Source: Flavobacteriaceae bacterium
Lineage (GTDB): Bacteria; Bacteroidota; Bacteroidia; Flavobacteriales; Flavobacteriaceae
Length of the DNA: 6,622 nt
Assembly (NCBI GenBank): GCA_014239895.1
Contig: JAAZXZ010000083.1
Coordinates: 1 to 6,622 of the forward strand
Direction: 5' to 3'
Positions 1-4,441 of this stretch are shown piece by piece. Under the pieces are notes generated by a model. The model saw only the letters and a list, made by a program, of their open reading frames with translations, did no database searches and was not told where the DNA came from. Both the position numbers and the translations under genes were made by a program. Position 1 is the stretch's first letter. Every line of letters starts with the position of its first letter.

Positions 1-582
1 AACCAACAGCGTAACAGTATTTTCTCAATGCATACCTTTTCATTTGGAAATGAATTGGTAAGAAATAATTTAAATATTTCACAAAACGATGAGTTTATTG
101 AAACCATTATAAAAGGGGTTACAATTATTGGTAACAAACAACATGTAGATCATAATACGCTTATTCAACATAACAAACCCAATTGCAATAGCCATCAAGA
201 TTATAAAGGTATTTATGACAATAAATCAACTGGAGTATTCAATGGAAAGATCATTGTAAATAAACAAGCTCAAAAGACAAATGCTTTCCAGTCAAACAAT
301 AATGTTCTGCTCTCAGATAAAGCAACTATAAATGCAAAACCTCAGCTTGAAATATATGCAGATGATGTTAAATGTTCGCATGGATGTACAGTAGGTCAGT
401 TAGATAAAAATGCATTATTTTATTTAAAATCAAGAGGAATTCCAGAAAAAGAGGCAACTGCACTTTTAATGTATGGTTTTGCAAATAACATATTAGAAAG
501 CGTAAAAATTCCTGAAATTAAAACTAGAATAAACCATATTATTGCCAATAAATTAGGAGTAAAAATTGGTTTCAATTTATAA
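1..582 (+). CDS. sufD: Fe-S cluster assembly protein SufD, C-terminal part (5' end outside window)
   Basis: This is the C-terminal 193 residues of SufD, the non-ATPase partner of the SufBC2D scaffold on which Fe-S clusters are built in the cytoplasm. The reading frame is open from base 1, and the residues before the first ATG (QQRNSIFSMHTFSFG) already match the SufD beta-helix core, so the ATG at 28 is internal and the gene begins upstream. Family signatures seen are LVRNNLN, GVFNGKI, QKTNAFQSN, KPQLEIYADDVKCSHG and LFYLKSRGI. The histidine of KCSHG (bases 379-381) corresponds to E. coli SufD His360, implicated at the SufB-SufD interface in cluster formation. The stop TAA directly abuts the sufS ATG, which suggests translational coupling. 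sufB and sufC would be expected upstream but are not visible. The assignment is secure; only the missing N-terminal half is unknown. Confidence 0.96.
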   Translation, partial: NQQRNSIFSMHTFSFGNELVRNNLNISQNDEFIETIIKGVTIIGNKQHVDHNTLIQHNKPNCNSHQDYKGIYDNKSTGVFNGKIIVNKQAQKTNAFQSNNNVLLSDKATINAKPQLEIYADDVKCSHGCTVGQLDKNALFYLKSRGIPEKEATALLMYGFANNILESVKIPEIKTRINHIIANKLGVKIGFNL

Positions 583-1812
583 ATGAAAAACACAATTGGA
601 TTTAATATAGCATCAATTCGTAAAGATTTTCCAATACTTAACTCAAAAGTAAATGGGAAACAGCTAGTATATTTTGATAATGCTGCTACCACTCAAACTC
701 CAAAAGTTGTAATAGATTCAATAGTATCTTATTATTCAACTCTTAATGCTAATATTCATAGAGGTGCTCATTACCTAAGTCAAAAAGCAACTGAAGCTTA
801 TGAGAATACGAGAAGAAAATTTCAACAACACCTTAATGCAAAAAATTCAAGTGAGATCATTTTCACTTCAGGCACTACTCACAGCATCAATCTAGTTGCT
901 AATGGATTTACTAATCTATTAAAATCAGGAGACGAAATAATTGTCTCACATCTTGAGCATCACAGTAATATTGTTCCATGGCAAATGTTATGTGAAAAAA
1001 CTGGTGCAATAATGAAAATTATTCCTATGAATCATGATGGGGAATTAATTTTTTCAGAATATGAAAAATTGCTGTCTAATAAAACTAAAGTTGTGTTTGT
1101 AAACCACGTTTCAAATGCATTAGGAACAATAAATCCGGTAAAAGAAATTATTAGTAAAGCACATGAATTTGGAGCAGCAGTATTAATTGATGGCGCACAA
1201 GCACTTCCTCACTTTGAAGTAGATGTCAAAGATTTAAATGCTGATTTTTATGTTGCCTCAGCACATAAATTCTATGGACCAACAGGAGTTGGAATTCTAT
1301 ATGGAAAAGAAAAATGGCTAGATAAACTTCCTCCCTACCAAGGGGGTGGAGAAATGATTGATGAGGTAACATTTGAAAAAACTACCTATGCCAAACTCCC
1401 AAATAAATTTGAGGCTGGTACTCCCAATATATCAGGAGTGATTGCTTCTGGCATAGCCATAGATTACATAAATAATATTGGACTGAAAAAAATATTAAAA
1501 TATGAGAACGTGTTGCTTAAATATGCCACTGAAAAACTTCTTGAAATTGATGGAATAAAAATATATGGTAACACTGATAATAAAACTTCTGTTATTTCTT
1601 TTAATCTAGGAAATATTCATCATTATGATATTGGTTCTATAATTGATAATGAAGGTATCGCTGTTAGAACTGGTCATCATTGTGCTCAGCCTATAATGGA
1701 TTATTATAAAATCCCTGGAACTATTAGATTATCACTAAGTTTTTATAACACCACAGAAGAAATTGATTCTTTAGTTAGTGCAATAATAGTGGCTAAAAAA
1801 ATGCTTTCATAA
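583..1812 (+). CDS. sufS: Cysteine desulfurase SufS
   Basis: SufS is a PLP-dependent group II cysteine desulfurase that converts L-cysteine to L-alanine and passes the sulfur to SufE for Fe-S cluster assembly. The 409 residues match the usual length (about 406 in E. coli). Near the N-terminus lies YFDNAATTQTP. The PLP pocket is represented by the stacking histidine in LEHHSN (H126), the aspartate in LIDGAQA (D203) and the Schiff-base lysine in ASAHKFYGPTG (K229). The sulfur-carrying cysteine is C367 in RTGHHCAQP, and the substrate-binding arginine is R382 in GTIRLS. Every key residue is present, so the enzyme should be active. The ATG lies immediately after the sufD stop, and the N-terminal region (IRKDFPIL) starts where homologues do. 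SelA/CsdA-type selenocysteine lyases are close relatives, but the SUF neighbours settle the role. Confidence 0.97.
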   Translation: MKNTIGFNIASIRKDFPILNSKVNGKQLVYFDNAATTQTPKVVIDSIVSYYSTLNANIHRGAHYLSQKATEAYENTRRKFQQHLNAKNSSEIIFTSGTTHSINLVANGFTNLLKSGDEIIVSHLEHHSNIVPWQMLCEKTGAIMKIIPMNHDGELIFSEYEKLLSNKTKVVFVNHVSNALGTINPVKEIISKAHEFGAAVLIDGAQALPHFEVDVKDLNADFYVASAHKFYGPTGVGILYGKEKWLDKLPPYQGGGEMIDEVTFEKTTYAKLPNKFEAGTPNISGVIASGIAIDYINNIGLKKILKYENVLLKYATEKLLEIDGIKIYGNTDNKTSVISFNLGNIHHYDIGSIIDNEGIAVRTGHHCAQPIMDYYKIPGTIRLSLSFYNTTEEIDSLVSAIIVAKKMLS

Positions 1813-1835
1813 ATTTATTACTTGTTGTATTTTTA

Positions 1836-1850
1836 TAAAAAAATAAATTG
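1836..1850 (+). promoter_or_regulatory. TTG start of sufE behind an A-rich leader
   Basis: An in-frame TAA at 1836-1838 is followed by only three codons (AAA AAT AAA) and then TTG at 1848-1850. Translation from this TTG gives MTIDQIQNEI, which matches the usual SufE N-terminus in flavobacteria as I remember it. The next in-frame ATG (D-M-F, codon 16) would remove the first helix. No Shine-Dalgarno sequence is present; instead an A-rich run lies directly upstream, as is common in Bacteroidota. Confidence 0.75.
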
Positions 1851-2264
1851 ACAATAGATCAAATACAAAACGAGATTATTTCCGAGTTTGACATGTTTAA
1901 TGATTGGACTGAGAAGTATGAATATATTATTGACCTTGGGAAAAGTTTGCCAGTCATAAATGATGCATTTAAAACTTCAGATAATACAATTAAAGGATGT
2001 CAAAGCAAAGTATGGCTTTATGCAGAATATATTAATAATAAACTTATATTTACAGCTGACAGCGATGCTATAATTACAAAAGGAATTATAGCTATCTTAA
2101 TTAGGGTTTTTTCAAATCAATCCCCTAAAGATATAGTTGATGCTAAAGCAGATTTTATTGAAGAAATTGGATTAAAGCAGCATCTATCTCAAACAAGAGC
2201 AAATGGACTCTCAAGCATGATAAAACAAATTAAGTTATATGCTGTTGGTTATTTAAATAAATAA
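1848..2264 (+). CDS. sufE: Cysteine desulfuration protein SufE
   Basis: SufE accepts persulfide sulfur from SufS, stimulates its turnover and hands the sulfur to the SufBCD scaffold. The 138 residues agree with the family (138 in E. coli). The signature GCQSKVWL carries the acceptor cysteine at C51 (bases 1998-2000), the same number as in E. coli. Around it are DWTEKYEYIIDLGKSLP in the N-terminal helices and the C-terminal helix region GLSSMIKQI. The start codon is TTG, forced by a stop only four codons upstream. The gene sits 35 bp after sufS and 2 bp before the sufT-like gene, in the same operon. A CsdE assignment is possible in principle, but the placement beside sufS makes SufE the right name. 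Confidence 0.95.
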   Translation: MTIDQIQNEIISEFDMFNDWTEKYEYIIDLGKSLPVINDAFKTSDNTIKGCQSKVWLYAEYINNKLIFTADSDAIITKGIIAILIRVFSNQSPKDIVDAKADFIEEIGLKQHLSQTRANGLSSMIKQIKLYAVGYLNK

Positions 2265-2266
2265 AA

Positions 2267-2593
2267 ATGGGTAAAGAAGCATTTAATCCAAGCGAAATAG
2301 GAGAAAAAATAATAGATGTTATAAAAACAATTTATGACCCAGAAATTCCTGTTGATATTTATGAGCTTGGGTTAATCTATGATGTAATGGTAAACGAAAA
2401 TTTTGATGTCAAGATATTAATGACATTAACCACTCCAAATTGTCCAGTAGCAGAAACTCTACCTGTTGATGTAGAAGATAAAGTAAAAACTGTCAAGGGG
2501 ACTAAAAGTGTAGAAGTTGAAATAACCTTTGATCCACCATGGACACAAGATCTTATGAGCGAAGAAGCAAAACTTGAATTAGGAATCTTATAG
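2267..2593 (+). CDS. sufT: SUF system Fe-S assembly protein, MIP18/DUF59 family (SufT-like)
   Basis: This 108-residue protein belongs to the MIP18 (DUF59) family, whose members include SufT and eukaryotic CIA2; they act in maturation or transfer of Fe-S clusters to client proteins. Residues 24-40 carry the family signature DPEIPVDIYELGLIYDV. The segment TLTTPNCPVAE holds the conserved cysteine C59, and VEITFDPPWT (residues 84-93) closes the domain. The C-terminus (LGIL) is also typical of the bacterial form. There is no fused N-terminal or ATPase domain, so it is not an Mrp/ApbC protein, whose N-terminus also carries DUF59. The ATG follows the sufE stop by 2 bp. The family and the SUF context are clear; the exact molecular role of this protein in Bacteroidota is inferred from relatives. 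Confidence 0.92.
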   Translation: MGKEAFNPSEIGEKIIDVIKTIYDPEIPVDIYELGLIYDVMVNENFDVKILMTLTTPNCPVAETLPVDVEDKVKTVKGTKSVEVEITFDPPWTQDLMSEEAKLELGIL

Positions 2594-2606
2594 ACTTAAA
2601 ACTATA

Positions 2607-3116
2607 ATGTCCAAAGAAATCATTAATAGAGTAGAAAACAGCAAGCTAATTTCAATTGATCTTGGAGACTATTATTTGCCTGGAAAAAGATATGAACTTG
2701 ATATAAAAGACTGGCTAGTTGACGGTCTATATCTTAAGGAAAAAGAATTTAGAAAGGCTGTAAAAAATCATAATTGGCTTCAGTACAAAGATGCTTTTGT
2801 TGCAATAAATTGCACAAGTCAAGCTATCATCCCGCCGTGGGCATATATGTTAATTTCTACACAACTATCAAATAATACCAAGAAAACTGTTGTTGGAAAT
2901 TTAAATGATTTGGAGAAAAAAATTTTTGAAGAACAAATTCAAAAAATTGACCTCTCTCTTTACCAAGATAAGTCAGTTGTTATTAAAGGATGCTCAAATA
3001 ATAAAGTGCCTATGTCAACATATTATAATCTGTGTTCTAAGCTCCTTCCTATAGCTAAGAGTATAATGTATGGTGAGGCATGCTCTTCAGTGCCAGTATT
3101 TAAAAAAAGATCCTAG
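2607..3116 (+). CDS. DUF2480 family protein, last gene of the SUF operon
   Basis: This 169-residue soluble protein is recognised as DUF2480, a family I know only from Bacteroidota and for which I know no function. Recognisable segments are EIINRVENSKLISIDLGDYY at the N-terminus, DIKDWLVDGL (residues 32-41), PPWAYMLI (76-83), VVIKGCSN (124-131) and AKSIMYGEACSSVP (150-163). Four cysteines are present (C69, C129, C143, C159). C69, C129 and C159 lie in motifs that I remember as conserved in relatives, so a metal or Fe-S ligand role is conceivable but unproven. No signal peptide or membrane segment is seen. It starts 13 bp after the sufT-like gene on the same strand, so it is probably co-transcribed with the SUF genes. 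Its last four bases overlap the end of the convergent hflX gene. Confidence 0.88.
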   Translation: MSKEIINRVENSKLISIDLGDYYLPGKRYELDIKDWLVDGLYLKEKEFRKAVKNHNWLQYKDAFVAINCTSQAIIPPWAYMLISTQLSNNTKKTVVGNLNDLEKKIFEEQIQKIDLSLYQDKSVVIKGCSNNKVPMSTYYNLCSKLLPIAKSIMYGEACSSVPVFKKRS

Positions 3117-3129
3117 TTGATTTCAGGAT
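3102..3129 (-). terminator. Candidate intrinsic terminator of hflX
   Basis: Read on the minus strand, ATCCT (3129-3125) and AGGAT (3114-3110) can pair around a 10-base loop, followed after one C by seven Ts (3108-3102). The hairpin overlaps the hflX stop codon and lies inside the 3' end of the convergent DUF2480 gene, where the T-tract appears as lysine codons. The stem is only 5 bp with two G-C pairs, so the call is weak. Confidence 0.35.
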
Positions 3130-4291
3130 ACAGAAAGTCATTATAAGGGAATCTTGTTATATGAATTTTTCTCACCTCATTATAAAGACATTCTTTTAAT
3201 TCTTCTATGTTAGTTTTATTTATTGCGGAAATAAATTTTACCTTATCACCAAGCTTATTCATCCATGTATGCTCCCACTCTTCTATAGAAAAATTACTCT
3301 TATCTCTTTCTGCTATTAAATCATCCTTGTCATAATTGACAGGCTCATAATTGTCGATTTTATTAAAGACCATTATAGATGATTTTCCTAGGGATTTTAT
3401 TTCATCTAATGTCTTTTCAACAGCACTAATATGCTCTTCAAAATTAGAATGAGAAATATCAACTATATGCAAAAGCAAGTCTGCTTCTCTTACTTCATCA
3501 AGAGTGCTTTTAAAAGATTCAATTAATTGTGTTGGAAGTTTTCTAATAAACCCAACTGTATCACTTAACAGAAAAGGAAGATTCCTTATTACAATTTTTC
3601 TTACAGTGGTATCCAAAGTAGCAAATAATTTGTCTTCTGCAAAAACCTTGGATTTACTCAATAAATTCATAATTGTAGATTTTCCCACATTTGTGTATCC
3701 TACAATAGCAACTCTAATTAACTTACCTCTATTTCCTCTTTGCACATGCATCTGCTTGTCTATTGATTTAATTTTTTCTTTTAAAAGAGATATTTTATCA
3801 CGCACAATTCTTCTGTCAGTTTCTATTTCAGTTTCACCAGGGCCTCTCATTCCAATCCCCCCCTTCTGTCTTTCTAAATGTGTCCACATTCCTTTTAATC
3901 TAGGTAACAGATACTGGCACTGAGCCAGCTCAACTTGTGTTTTTGCATAACTAGTAGTAGCGCGTTGAGCAAAAATATCCAATATCAAATTAGTTCGATC
4001 AAGAACCTTGCAATTAAAAATTTTACTAATATTTCTCTCTTGAGTTGGAGATAATTCATCATCAAAAATTACTGTGTTAACATCATTAGCTAGAATAAAT
4101 TCTTTGATTTCTAAAATTTTTCCGCTCCCAATAAAAGTCTTTGGATTAGGCATGTTCATCCTCTGTACAAATCTCTTTAGAACTTTTCCACCTGCTGTAA
4201 TTGTTAAGAAATCTAACTCATCCAAGTAGTCTTTTGATTTTTCAATCCCTTGAGCTTGTGTAACTATTCCAACTAAAATCGTATTTTCCAA
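3113..4291 (-). CDS. hflX: Ribosome-associated GTPase HflX
   Basis: HflX is a GTPase that binds the 50S subunit and splits stalled or stressed ribosomes. The N-terminal HflX domain includes TAGGKVLKRFVQRM (residues 32-45), PNPKTFIGSGK (49-58) and VIFDDELSPTQERN (74-87). A helical linker carries AQCQYLLPRLKGMW and the glycine-rich GGIGMRGPGETEIETDRR (144-161). The G domain follows: G1 GYTNVGKST (198-206), G2 region FATLDTT (223-229), G3 DTVGF (244-248), G4 NKID (310-313) and a G5-like ISA near residue 355. All nucleotide-binding motifs are intact, and 392 residues is a normal length. The start is TTG at 4291-4289, because a stop lies two codons upstream and the next methionine, M45, would delete most of the first domain. 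It is convergent with the SUF operon and divergent from the secreted-protein gene. Confidence 0.96.
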   Translation of the reverse strand: MENTILVGIVTQAQGIEKSKDYLDELDFLTITAGGKVLKRFVQRMNMPNPKTFIGSGKILEIKEFILANDVNTVIFDDELSPTQERNISKIFNCKVLDRTNLILDIFAQRATTSYAKTQVELAQCQYLLPRLKGMWTHLERQKGGIGMRGPGETEIETDRRIVRDKISLLKEKIKSIDKQMHVQRGNRGKLIRVAIVGYTNVGKSTIMNLLSKSKVFAEDKLFATLDTTVRKIVIRNLPFLLSDTVGFIRKLPTQLIESFKSTLDEVREADLLLHIVDISHSNFEEHISAVEKTLDEIKSLGKSSIMVFNKIDNYEPVNYDKDDLIAERDKSNFSIEEWEHTWMNKLGDKVKFISAINKTNIEELKECLYNEVRKIHITRFPYNDFLYPEIN

Positions 4292-4297
4292 ATTCTA
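4289..4297 (-). promoter_or_regulatory. TTG start of hflX just after an in-frame stop
   Basis: On the minus strand the bases read TAG AAT TTG GAA AAT, so the frame is closed two codons before the TTG at 4291-4289. Starting here gives MENTILVGIV, matching where HflX homologues begin their first beta strand. There is no Shine-Dalgarno motif; the upstream bases are A-rich. Confidence 0.75.
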
Positions 4298-4441
4298 TTT
4301 TTTTCTAATTACTAAAGTTTACAAATTTACAAATCTCAAAAAAATGGTTACATAAAAATATACTCAAAAATATGATTATTTTCATTTTGCATTTGTATAT
4401 TTAGTTAAATTAAATATTTCCTTTTATATATTTATTTATTC
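4292..4441. promoter_or_regulatory. AT-rich divergent intergenic region between hflX and the secreted-protein gene
   Basis: These 150 bases separate two divergent starts and must hold both promoters. They are almost entirely A+T. A direct repeat TTTACAAA TTTACAAA begins at 4318. On the + strand the nearest match to the Bacteroidota -7 element TAnnTTTG is TATATTTA, at 4396-4403 and again at 4427-4434, neither with a convincing TTTG at the right distance upstream. No RNA gene or open reading frame was seen. Confidence 0.6.
4322..4329 (-). promoter_or_regulatory. Candidate -7 promoter element for hflX
   Basis: The minus strand reads TAAATTTG here, a full match to the Bacteroidota primary sigma -7 consensus TAnnTTTG. 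It lies 30 bases before the hflX TTG start, which would leave a leader of roughly 20 bases. The expected -33 TTTG about 19 bases further upstream is not clearly present, so the call rests on the -7 match and position. Confidence 0.4.

Larger units (their letters stand above)
1..3116 (+). other. SUF operon, 3' part (sufD-sufS-sufE-sufT-DUF2480)
   Basis: Five same-strand genes are packed with junctions of 0, 35, 2 and 13 bp and no visible internal terminator, so they look like one transcript. Promoter and sufB/sufC would lie left of the window. The 35 bp sufS-sufE gap is the only place with room for an internal signal; it holds nothing beyond AT-rich sequence and the TTG start. Co-transcription is inferred from spacing. 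Confidence 0.85.

Noticed and set aside
28..582. ATG at 28 as the true start of the first gene
   Set aside because: The frame is open from base 1 and the upstream residues continue the SufD match, so this is an internal methionine of a gene cut by the window edge.
420..692. 90-residue minus-strand open frame across the sufD-sufS junction
   Set aside because: It lies opposite two well-supported genes, spans their boundary, and its translation resembles no family I recognise; it is an antisense shadow.
1813..1847. Internal promoter or small RNA between sufS and sufE
   Set aside because: The 35 bases are simply AT-rich; the best TAnnTTTG match is poor and no hairpin with a T-tract is present.
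3504..3923. 139-residue plus-strand open frame inside hflX
   Set aside because: It is antisense to the GTPase domain of hflX, whose motifs are intact on the other strand.
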